NCBI GenBank assembly: GCA_016876035.1
Contig: VGOE01000014.1
Coordinates: forward strand, 1 to 44,998
Length of the DNA stretch: 44,998 nt
From: Chloroflexota bacterium
GTDB lineage: Bacteria; Chloroflexota; Dehalococcoidia; UBA2247; RBG-13-53-26
Direction of reading: 5' to 3'
The notes under the pieces are model-generated. The model did not search any database. It saw only the letters and a program-made list of their open reading frames with translations, and was not told the origin of the DNA. Positions 8,378 through 14,414 of the stretch are shown here, piece by piece. Position 1 is the first letter of the stretch, and each line of letters begins with the position of its first letter. The position numbers were made by a program, and so were the translations under genes.

Positions 8378-8411
8378 AGTCAAATCGTCAAAACATCAAG
8401 TCAAATGGTCA
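8378..8411. repeat. Two 13-bp direct repeats 21 bp apart (operator candidate)
   Basis: AGTCAAATCGTCA (8378-8390) and AGTCAAATGGTCA (8399-8411) match at 12 of 13 positions. Start-to-start distance is 21 bp, two helical turns, so both copies face the same side of the DNA. They lie 48-81 nt upstream of the start of a gene whose product begins with a helix-turn-helix, which suits an autoregulatory operator. Confidence 0.45.
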
Positions 8412-8458
8412 GATGGAAATAACTTTGCGCTTTACTATACCACTCAAGGAGGTTAAAG

Positions 8459-9688
8459 ATGAAGGAAATATCAAGAGTGCAGAGACTTGAAGTAGCCCAG
8501 TACTATCTCTCTGGCTATTCCTACGGGGAGATAGAGGCAAAGACTGGAGTATCCCACGGCAGTATTGCTAACATTGTTAGGGAACTGGAGAGCGGCAGAT
8601 TGACTATTCCTGGCACCCTAGTTGACCAGCTCAATGATGTTCGCCGGCTTTCTTCTGACCTCAGAAAGAAGGACTTACAGCCGTCTCAAGCCTTATTGGG
8701 TCTTGTGTTCTTTGAAAGGCTTCGGAGTTTGGAGATTACTCCAGAGCAACTGGACATCTGGGCTGAGATTATCGAAGGATTTGCCCATCCGAACTTCTCT
8801 CCGAAAGACTTTTTCGAGACAGCTTTCAGGCTTCGTGAGCTTGAAGAAAGCCAGGGCAAACCTTTTGAGACTCTGGCCGAGGAGTACACGAGGTCTAAAG
8901 AGGCTTTAGACAAACTCAAGGCAGAGGTTGACTCGTTAGGTAAGCATAAGGCAGAACTCACCAAAGAGGTAGAGCCGCTTCGCCTGCAACAGGAGTTGCT
9001 GGAAAGAACCAAGAAGAAGCTTGGAAGCGAGGTGGAGATACAGACAACTAAGCTGCGGGAACTCAAAGAAGAGGTGAAGGAAGCTGAAGAAGAGAAGAAG
9101 CGAATCGATAGGGATACCAAGGACCTTCAGAGAAGGAGAGCGAAACTCTCTTCAGAGGTAGATGGCAAAGAAGAGTCGCTAAGAAAGCTTGACGACCTGG
9201 GCTTATCTAACGAAGACCTTCTACGGCTTACCTCGTTCATGGAAAGGACAAGTAGAAACGAAGGCATCAGCGGGAACCAGGTGAGAGAAAGGTTCTTCTC
9301 GGTACTGAGCCTGGTTGAAGATGCTTCCGGGCTGGAGAAGCGGCTGAAGGCGGAAGAGGAGCAACTAAGTGAACTCGTTAAGAAGCACTCCACTGTGGCC
9401 GGTGAGATAGTCGAGCTTGAAAGGAAGAAAGGCTTCCTGGAAGGCGAGATCAGCGAAAGTGTTTCGTCAGTCTTGCAAGGGATAAGGAATAGCGGGGCAC
9501 AGGCCGTCTCAGACATCCAGCAAAAGGTGACCGCTATCGAGAGTCAATTCAATGCCTTATTGGAATATACCCTGAAGGCAGGGGAAGCCGTGGGCGAGAT
9601 GAGACAGCTGGTGAAAAAAGGCGAGGAGTCGGAAAAGATCTTGAGCAGTTTCCTCACAGATATGCGAGGCAGATTAGGGAGCAATTGA
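8459..9688 (+). CDS. HTH and long coiled-coil protein, function unknown
   Basis: Protein of 409 residues with a strong AAGGAGGT (8446-8453) 5 nt before ATG. Residues about 8-45 form a helix-turn-helix of the resolvase/sigma-region-4 style (Y-S-Y-G-E-I-E-A-K-T-G-V-S-H-G-S-I). Residues 50-130 are a helical domain with several Leu-Pro steps. Two long heptad-rich coiled coils follow (about 130-225 and 285-330), separated by a small N-E-D-L-L-R-L segment. I know a similar layout (HTH, then R-x-L-S-x-D-L-R-K-K) mainly from archaeal hypothetical proteins; that is recollection, not a search. The next gene overlaps its stop in TGATG, so the two are probably translationally coupled and work together. 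Function is unknown: a DNA-bound scaffold, partitioning factor or regulator would fit. Confidence 0.75.
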   Translation: MKEISRVQRLEVAQYYLSGYSYGEIEAKTGVSHGSIANIVRELESGRLTIPGTLVDQLNDVRRLSSDLRKKDLQPSQALLGLVFFERLRSLEITPEQLDIWAEIIEGFAHPNFSPKDFFETAFRLRELEESQGKPFETLAEEYTRSKEALDKLKAEVDSLGKHKAELTKEVEPLRLQQELLERTKKKLGSEVEIQTTKLRELKEEVKEAEEEKKRIDRDTKDLQRRRAKLSSEVDGKEESLRKLDDLGLSNEDLLRLTSFMERTSRNEGISGNQVRERFFSVLSLVEDASGLEKRLKAEEEQLSELVKKHSTVAGEIVELERKKGFLEGEISESVSSVLQGIRNSGAQAVSDIQQKVTAIESQFNALLEYTLKAGEAVGEMRQLVKKGEESEKILSSFLTDMRGRLGSN

Positions 9689-10269
9689 TGTCACGCAGCA
9701 ACTGGAACCAGATCCTGGTTAATCTGAAGAATGAACTGGCTTCCATGAAAGGTAGAGCTGAGGAGATATCAAATCGCTTTGAAACGTTAACCAGACAAGC
9801 GGAGCTATTGAAAATCGAATTGCTCGAGCATTCTCTGGAGGAGCAGAGGAGATCTGAGGCACGTCGCAGAGGAATGGTGTCACTTATCAGGGGCAAGAAA
9901 AATATAGGGACCACATTAGCGGTGGGATTGGGCGGGCTAATTCTAGGTGGCTTAGTAACCAGAGACAAATATGTGGCTTTGAACACAGGAATGTCAGCTC
10001 TTGATGGTATGCTTCAGGGGTATGGAGCGACACAATGGGCAGTGTCCTTGGGAAAAGAAATCGTCGTCACGTCAAAGGATGAACTCCCATCGAAAGGAAC
10101 GTGGGTTACACTGGAGAGTCTCAAGAAGGCTATAGAAGACCTGAAGAGAGAAGCCTCTGAAGGGCAGCAACTGGGCAGCTTTGACAACGTCATTCACAGA
10201 CTCAAACAGTCCAGAAAACTAATCTACTTTGGCACGCCAATTTACGTATTAGGTTACACACGGGAATAG
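9688..10269 (+). CDS. Coiled-coil protein with glycine-rich hydrophobic segment, partner of the HTH/coiled-coil protein
   Basis: Protein of 193 residues starting at ATG 9688, which shares one base with the upstream stop (TGATG); a TTG one codon earlier is possible. Residues about 5-60 form an amphipathic coiled coil, followed by a basic patch (R-R-R-G). Next comes a hydrophobic glycine-rich stretch of about 20 residues at roughly 68-88 (L-A-V-G-L-G-G-L-I-L-G-G-L-V), which could be a single membrane segment or a glycine-zipper core. The rest is soluble, mixed alpha/beta. I do not recognise a family. Coupling to the preceding gene suggests a complex through coiled-coil pairing, possibly linking DNA to the membrane (inference). 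Confidence 0.65.
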   Translation: MSRSNWNQILVNLKNELASMKGRAEEISNRFETLTRQAELLKIELLEHSLEEQRRSEARRRGMVSLIRGKKNIGTTLAVGLGGLILGGLVTRDKYVALNTGMSALDGMLQGYGATQWAVSLGKEIVVTSKDELPSKGTWVTLESLKKAIEDLKREASEGQQLGSFDNVIHRLKQSRKLIYFGTPIYVLGYTRE

Positions 10270-10651
10270 GACTTAAGGGCAGGGTGGTGTTCCCGTGACC
10301 ATCTCACTCGTTATTGCCCTCAACAGTCCTTTGGATCAAGACTGAGCCTCTTGCCTCCCGCCCATCACCTCCCTCCGCTGGCATCGCACTCAGTCTGTTT
10401 AGCCCTCATCGTGCTGGTTGCCCTCCCAAGAGGCAAGACCCTATTCCCACTGGCTGGCCTGTACCCCAGGAAGCCAGATGCCTGACCCGTAGAGGAACGA
10501 TAGTCCGTCCTGCTTCTTGTGCTTGAGAAACAGCACTCTCCAAACCTATCACGAAAATATAGGTTCGTTTTGTTGATGAACTTAAGGACATTTTGTTCAA
10601 TACTGGTAATAGATCGCTTCTGTTTCGCACCTTAACAATCGAATAGCGAAA

Positions 10652-10666
10652 GTCCAGAGCCTTGCC
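10652..10666 (+). repeat. 15-bp inverted repeat, copy upstream of the sigma-like gene
   Basis: GTCCAGAGCCTTGCC recurs exactly in reverse complement at 11468-11482. The two copies flank the sigma-like gene (10742-11377). A related box ACAATCGAATAG (10635-10646) recurs in direct orientation as ACAATTGAATAG at 11481-11492. Confidence 0.5.
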
Positions 10667-10684
10667 TTGCTGGTAAATAGAAAC

Positions 10685-10714
10685 GCCCTGGCTAGTGGCA
10701 ACCTAGACCAGGGC
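10685..10714 (+). promoter_or_regulatory. Leader hairpin of the sigma-like gene
   Basis: GCCCTGGCTAG (10685-10695) pairs with CTAG-A-CCAGGGC (10703-10714) with one bulged base and a seven-base loop. It lies 27 nt before the start codon and just upstream of the AAAGGGAGGG ribosome site, with no T-tract. It could modulate translation or transcript stability. Confidence 0.4.
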
Positions 10715-10741
10715 AAGTCTAACAAAGGGAGGGTATCCACA

Positions 10742-11377
10742 ATGCTAGACCATGTTGACTATATCACACAGGTTGACCACCATCAAGGCAATGGCAACGG
10801 GGCTGATCCACTATCCTATGACCATCTGGAGGGCGATTGGGCGTTATTCTATAAGGTAGCCAGAGGCTTTAACCACAAGGTGAAGCCAGAGGATAGACAG
10901 GACGTCTTGCATGACCTCATGTTGACGATGGCCAAAGTAAAGGCAAAGTATGATCTGGCGGGTAAGCCTTTGACCGAAGCGGGGTTAAAGAGGGTTGCCA
11001 GCTACCAGGTAGCCGACTACTGGCGGAACCAGTATAGGCTTATCAACTGGATAGACTGCGGAAGCTGTAGCCAAAAACAAAGGCACGGGTGCAAAGACAA
11101 CGGGCGATACTCCGAATGTCCGAAGGCTATCAGGCTGGAAAGCCTTGACAGGCTGATAGAGGACGGCAATGGTGGTAAGACCGAACTCTATCAGATGTTG
11201 GCTGACGATAAGGCTCCTGACATAGTGGCTATGCTGGATGCAAAGCACACCCTCAAGGGTTACCCTACACGGGCAATCCAGATTGCTTACAAAAGGTATA
11301 GCGGCTACCCGTTAGATAGCCATGAGCAAAGATACCTCAACCGCTATCGCAACAAAGTTCAGAAAACCTTAATTTGA
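10742..11377 (+). CDS. Sigma-70 region-2-like protein with four-cysteine insert
   Basis: Protein of 211 residues. Residues about 30-100 read like sigma-70 region 2: a helix D-W-A-L-F-Y-K-V-A-R-G-F, the acidic P-E-D-R-Q-D-V-L-H-D-L-M helix (as in region 2.2), and V-A-S-Y-Q-V-A-D-Y-W-R-N-Q-Y-R (as in regions 2.3-2.4). A likely zinc knuckle follows directly: C106, C109, C117 and C126. The C-terminal part (about 165-211) is a basic helical region that could replace region 4, but no clear HTH is seen. ATG 10742 is chosen because AAAGGGAGGG lies ahead; the frame is open from 10667. The leader is hairpin-rich. It may be a divergent ECF-type sigma or a DNA-binding relative used by a mobile element. 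The family call is moderate, function is inferred. Confidence 0.6.
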   Translation: MLDHVDYITQVDHHQGNGNGADPLSYDHLEGDWALFYKVARGFNHKVKPEDRQDVLHDLMLTMAKVKAKYDLAGKPLTEAGLKRVASYQVADYWRNQYRLINWIDCGSCSQKQRHGCKDNGRYSECPKAIRLESLDRLIEDGNGGKTELYQMLADDKAPDIVAMLDAKHTLKGYPTRAIQIAYKRYSGYPLDSHEQRYLNRYRNKVQKTLI

Positions 11378-11449
11378 TGTCCGATTTGCAGACTTTTTCC
11401 CGATATATACAGTGAGAGGATAAAACCTCTTGCAGAAGACTTGAACGAT

Positions 11450-11465
11450 GCCAGCGCATTGCGGG
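11450..11465 (+). repeat. Stem-loop repeat element, copy 1
   Basis: GCCAGCGCATTGCGGG matches 11598-11613 at 15 of 16 bases. In this copy ATGC-CAGC-GCAT forms a small hairpin with a CAGC loop. Confidence 0.45.
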
Positions 11466-11467
11466 TC

Positions 11468-11482
11468 GGCAAGGCTCTGGAC
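11468..11482 (-). repeat. 15-bp inverted repeat, copy downstream of the sigma-like gene
   Basis: GGCAAGGCTCTGGAC is the exact reverse complement of 10652-10666. Confidence 0.5.
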
Positions 11483-11597
11483 AATTGAATAGTGCGGGCT
11501 TTTGATTCGGGGTGAGGCTTGCTTTGGGCGATTAGCCTTGCTCTGGCTAATTCTATCTGTACCAAGCCGTCTTGAGGGTTAGTCCTCAAGCAATAGT

Positions 11598-11613
11598 GCC
11601 AGCGCACTGCGGG
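11598..11613 (+). repeat. Stem-loop repeat element, copy 2
   Basis: GCCAGCGCACTGCGGG. Here the hairpin is AGTGC-CAGC-GCACT (11595-11608); the outer pairs differ from copy 1 but pairing is kept. Confidence 0.45.
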
Positions 11614-11751
11614 CTATTGATCAGAGGCTTGAGAGGATCAGAGAGCCAGACCAAAAAACAAGGCAGTAATCACTCGGATGATATAGGGTGAGTCTTACCT
11701 GTTCACGGTGCAGCGCCAACAAACCAAAAGCCCACAACAGAGACAATTACA

Positions 11752-11796
11752 GGCAAAGAAGCCTCTAACGCATGAGGGGTTTCTTTGCCTTTTTTT
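11752..11796 (+). terminator. Rho-independent terminator
   Basis: GGCAAAGAA (11752-11760) pairs with TTCTTTGCC (11781-11789), extended inside by CC-TC against GAGG, and is followed by seven T residues (11790-11796). This is a textbook terminator for + strand transcription out of the accessory island. Confidence 0.85.
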
Positions 11797-11807
11797 GTCC
11801 CTTCAAC

Positions 11808-11843
11808 GGGGTTAGCCTGAGCAAATCGGGCTAACCCCTTTTT
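11808..11843 (+). terminator. Second Rho-independent terminator
   Basis: GGGGTTAGCC (11808-11817) pairs perfectly with GGCTAACCCC (11829-11838), followed by TTTTT (11839-11843). It lies 11 nt after the first terminator. Confidence 0.85.
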
Positions 11844-11945
11844 GTTTATCAAACAATGTCCTCAAGAGCTGGCCAGGGACTTGACCAGGCAGCAGAATCA
11901 GGGAAATTTCATCACCAAGTTTGAAGAACGGACTAGAGCGATCTT

Positions 11946-11983
11946 AGGGGCTCTACCAGTTAACCAACTGGGGAGCCCCTTTC
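11946..11983 (+). terminator. Third stem-loop, probable terminator
   Basis: AGGGGCTC (11946-11953) pairs with GAGCCCCT (11973-11980), and inside it CCAGTT (11956-11961) pairs with AACTGG (11966-11971). The T-tract is short and broken (TTTCTTGT). It ends 16 nt before the right 17-bp inverted repeat. Confidence 0.6.
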
Positions 11984-11999
11984 TTGTATCCAGCATCAC

Positions 12000-12016
12000 A
12001 CAGAACAGGCTTCCGT
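12000..12016 (-). repeat. 17-bp inverted repeat, right copy
   Basis: ACAGAACAGGCTTCCGT is the exact reverse complement of 6709-6725. It lies between the last island terminator and the 3' end of the polysaccharide operon, as expected for an element boundary. Confidence 0.6.
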
Positions 12017-12124
12017 GACTTTTGCTCAGTTTGGAAGCCGCTTTGGCAGGCTCTCTGGATCTGATTGTGGCTCATCCCTTTATCGAATCAAACGTTTGGG
12101 ATTCACTGTCCAGATTCCCTATCC

Positions 12125-13405
12125 CTATTTTGGGAGATGATGTAGCACCCCTCTGGTGTCCACCACCAGTTTGGCCCCCTCAGCGACCTTGGCATAATCG
12201 ACGCCGCCGTGGTCGGTGATGATGACCACGCAGTCGCTTTGCCCCAAGAGCTCATCGGATAAGAGCGCTCGGGTGTACACCTCCTCACCTACCCTGAACC
12301 TGGGGATAAAGGGGTCAGAATAGCAGATTTGGGCGCCCCTCTCCCTCAAGAGCTCTGCTATCCTCAGTGCCGGGGAGTTGCGCACATCAGCCACATCCCT
12401 CTTGTAGGCCACCCCCAGGAGCAGGATGCGGGAGCCATTGACGCTCTTCTGGTGGGTATTCAAAGCTTCAGCCACTTTGCCCACCACCCAGTAGGGCATG
12501 TTTTCATTGATATTGCCGGCAAGCTCAATGAACTGGGTGTGAAAATCATACTCCTTTGCTTTCCACGAGAGATAGAAGGGGTCAACCGGGATGCAATGTC
12601 CCCCCAGTCCCGGCCCGGGGTAAAAGGGCATGAAACCAAATGGCTTGGAGGAGGCCGCCTCGATAACCTCCCAGATATCTATCTTCATCCGGTCACAAAG
12701 CATGGCCAGCTCATTTATCAGGGCTATATTGACACAGCGAAAGATATTCTCCAGGAGCTTGGTCATCTCAGCCGCTCTGGGTGAAGAAACAGGCACCACC
12801 TGTTCCACAAACTGCCCATAGAAGAGATGGGCGAGCTCCGTGCATCTTGGCGTTACCCCTCCTACCACTTTAGGGACATTTCTTACCCCATACCTTCTAT
12901 TTCCGGGGTCTATTCGCTCGGGAGAGAAAGCCAGGAAGAAATCCTTCCCTACCTTGAGCCCACCAGCCTCCAGAATGGGTAGAGTAACCTCCTCGGTGGT
13001 AGTGGGGAAGGTGGTGCTCTCCAGGATAACCAGCTTCTCTCCGCCCGCCAGATGTGGGGCAATGGTCTGGGAGGCTTCTACTATGGAAGAGATATCGGGT
13101 TCCTTCGTCTTGGACAAGGGCGTAGGCACGCAGATAATGACCACGTCCAGTTGGGCTATGATGCCGGGGTCGGCGGTGGCCTCCAGTCGCCCTTGCTTCA
13201 CCAGGTCAGCCAGGAGGTGTTGGGGGACGTCTTCGATATAGCTCTGTCCCTCCCTTATTCGCTTAACCTTCTCGCCATCCTTTTCCATTCCCACCAGCGG
13301 GAAGCCCGCCTGAGCTATCTCCACTGCCAGAGGCAACCCCACGTACCCCAACCCCATAACCCCAACTCGAGCAGACCGAGAGAGAATCCTGTCAGCGAGA
13401 GTCAT
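12125..13405 (-). CDS. wbpA: Nucleotide-sugar 6-dehydrogenase, WbpA type (UDP-GlcNAc to UDP-GlcNAcA)
   Basis: Protein of 426 residues in the UDP-glucose/GDP-mannose dehydrogenase family. The NAD-binding motif G-L-G-Y-V-G-L-P is at 18-25, Lys216 lies in A-A-E-M-T-K, and the catalytic Cys271 is in G-G-H-C-I-P-V-D-P. The enzyme oxidises C6 of a UDP-sugar twice to the uronic acid. WbpA (UDP-GlcNAc) is chosen over WecC (UDP-ManNAc) because the same operon encodes WbpB-WbpD, WbpE and WbpI homologues, the other steps of the UDP-2,3-diacetamido-mannuronic acid route. GGGAGG precedes ATG 13405 by about 8 nt. It is the last gene of the operon, 56 nt after the second VanZ-like gene. Confidence 0.9.
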   Translation of the reverse strand: MTLADRILSRSARVGVMGLGYVGLPLAVEIAQAGFPLVGMEKDGEKVKRIREGQSYIEDVPQHLLADLVKQGRLEATADPGIIAQLDVVIICVPTPLSKTKEPDISSIVEASQTIAPHLAGGEKLVILESTTFPTTTEEVTLPILEAGGLKVGKDFFLAFSPERIDPGNRRYGVRNVPKVVGGVTPRCTELAHLFYGQFVEQVVPVSSPRAAEMTKLLENIFRCVNIALINELAMLCDRMKIDIWEVIEAASSKPFGFMPFYPGPGLGGHCIPVDPFYLSWKAKEYDFHTQFIELAGNINENMPYWVVGKVAEALNTHQKSVNGSRILLLGVAYKRDVADVRNSPALRIAELLRERGAQICYSDPFIPRFRVGEEVYTRALLSDELLGQSDCVVIITDHGGVDYAKVAEGAKLVVDTRGVLHHLPK

Positions 13406-13461
13406 CCTTTTCCTCCCTTGGCAAAAGCCTGACCATGAATTCCTGCTGTGAGTAACTCAAC

Positions 13462-13908
13462 CTACTCTCCACTCCTCCCAGCCTTTTGTAAGCCCCTCAA
13501 GCACAAAAACAATCCTGTAGGACCAGCACCATCAGCCATCCAGTCCCACAGGGAGAAATGACGGGTTTCCGTTAGATGTTTCTGGGCAAATTCCATGCCT
13601 AGCCCAAAGAGAAGGCAACAGCCCACAATAGCTCCAAAGGCAGTATAGAAACTGCACCGCACCGTGCGCCGCAAGGCGATGAAGAGGAGGAGGGCCAGAA
13701 GGAGATAGGCGAGGCCATGGTTTACGTAGTCGGGCATCAAGGTGCCTCCGCTCGGCACCTCTTGGTTTTCCAGAACACTGAGCTGAAAGATAGCCCACAT
13801 CCAAGCTGCACTGAGAAGCCAGAAAGAGACGGTAATCCACTTCTTCATGGCAGGCCCTTCTGGATAAGAGGTGCGGCCAAGCTTCTTCAACTTTTCAATC
13901 AGACGCAT
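13462..13908 (-). CDS. VanZ-like membrane protein (second of a tandem pair)
   Basis: Protein of 148 residues with about four membrane helices and the VanZ-family marks: an N-terminal helix A-A-W-M-W-A-I-F-Q-L-S, then D-Y-V-N-H-G-L-A-Y, E-F-A-Q in the third helix and the closing segment R-H-F-S-L-W-D-W-M-A-D-G. ATG 13908 has a very strong AAGGAGG...GAGGG stretch; a later ATG (13848) would remove the N-terminal 20 residues. It overlaps the preceding gene by 10 nt and is a clear paralogue of it. VanZ confers low teicoplanin resistance in enterococci, but most homologues have no known role; polysaccharide context suggests an envelope function. Confidence 0.82.
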   Translation of the reverse strand: MRLIEKLKKLGRTSYPEGPAMKKWITVSFWLLSAAWMWAIFQLSVLENQEVPSGGTLMPDYVNHGLAYLLLALLLFIALRRTVRCSFYTAFGAIVGCCLLFGLGMEFAQKHLTETRHFSLWDWMADGAGPTGLFLCLRGLQKAGRSGE

Positions 13909-14414
13909 CCCTCCCCCTCCTTAGCAAGGCAAAGGTTTCGCTTTTTGTCACTTCCTTCCAGAACGGAGTAGACTCGCTTCCCTTTGTTTCCAGCCTTTTG
14001 CAGGGCAAGCAAGATGAGAAAAAGCATCGCCACCCCGACGCCGTTAGCTAGCATGTCCCACCCGGAGAAATGTCTATTAGTATGCAGGTAATGCTGATTT
14101 ATCTCGTTGCCCAACCCAAAGATAATGCACCAGCCAAAAACGGCGCCGCAGGTAATAGCAAAGCTGGAGCGAAAAGTACGCTGCCAGGCAATGAAGAGGA
14201 GGAAGGCCAGAAGGAAATAGGCTGCAGCGTGGTTTACGTAGTCAGGCAGCCAGTTGCCCGACTGTGGCAACTTCTCCAGGGGTAGGCCAGATATATAGCC
14301 AGGCAGGGGGGTGCCTGGCGGCACCGGCTCCCTGGGAAGGGCAGAAAAGTAGAAGATAACCCACATCCACGCTAAGGCAACTAACCATAAAAGGACAAAT
14401 ATCGCCTTCCTCAT
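13899..14414 (-). CDS. VanZ-like membrane protein (first of a tandem pair)
   Basis: Protein of 171 residues, paralogous to the next gene: A-L-A-W-M-W-V-I-F-Y-F-S helix, D-Y-V-N-H-A-A-A-Y, E-I-N-Q, and R-H-F-S-G-W-D-M-L-A-N-G. It is longer by a 20-residue loop (about 37-55) after the first helix. Four membrane segments are expected. Its ATG overlaps the stop of the dehydratase gene (ATGA), with GGAGGGGG ahead, so translation is coupled. Role unknown; see its paralogue. Confidence 0.82.
   Translation of the reverse strand: MRKAIFVLLWLVALAWMWVIFYFSALPREPVPPGTPLPGYISGLPLEKLPQSGNWLPDYVNHAAAYFLLAFLLFIAWQRTFRSSFAITCGAVFGWCIIFGLGNEINQHYLHTNRHFSGWDMLANGVGVAMLFLILLALQKAGNKGKRVYSVLEGSDKKRNLCLAKEGEGCV

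Larger units (their letters stand above)
10270..10741 (+). other. Non-coding region, 472 nt, rich in potential RNA stems
   Basis: No frame here has both a start context and a protein-like sequence. Several perfect inverted repeats are visible: AGACTGAG 10339-10346 with CTCAGTCT 10389-10396; TCTTGCCTC 10349-10357 with GAGGCAAGA 10430-10438 (this crosses the first pair, so pseudoknot or alternative folds); a 5+4 bp hairpin at 10450-10477; and a hairpin at 10685-10714. It may contain a structured RNA or a long leader of the sigma-like gene. Confidence 0.35.
11378..11751. other. Non-coding region, 374 nt, with repeated stem-loops
   Basis: No gene is evident. It holds two copies of a GCC-AGCGCA-element, the downstream 15-bp repeat, a shortened third version of the element near 11489-11500, a perfect 7-bp hairpin (CTTGAGG 11571-11577 with CCTCAAG 11584-11590), TTAGCC/GGCTAA around 11532-11549, and a direct repeat GATCAGAG at 11619-11626 and 11636-11643. 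This density of small inverted and direct repeats suggests RNA structure or protein-binding sites. Confidence 0.4.

Noticed and set aside
10314-10630. Overlapping + and - strand short frames (10314-10526, 10406-10630) as genes
   Set aside because: No ribosome sites and low-complexity Pro/Arg-rich products; the region is better explained by inverted repeats.
11946-11983. tRNA-like sequence (resembles a D-arm with GCTCTACCAGTT)
   Set aside because: The segment is a simple nested hairpin of about 35 nt; no anticodon arm, T-arm or acceptor stem can be built around it.
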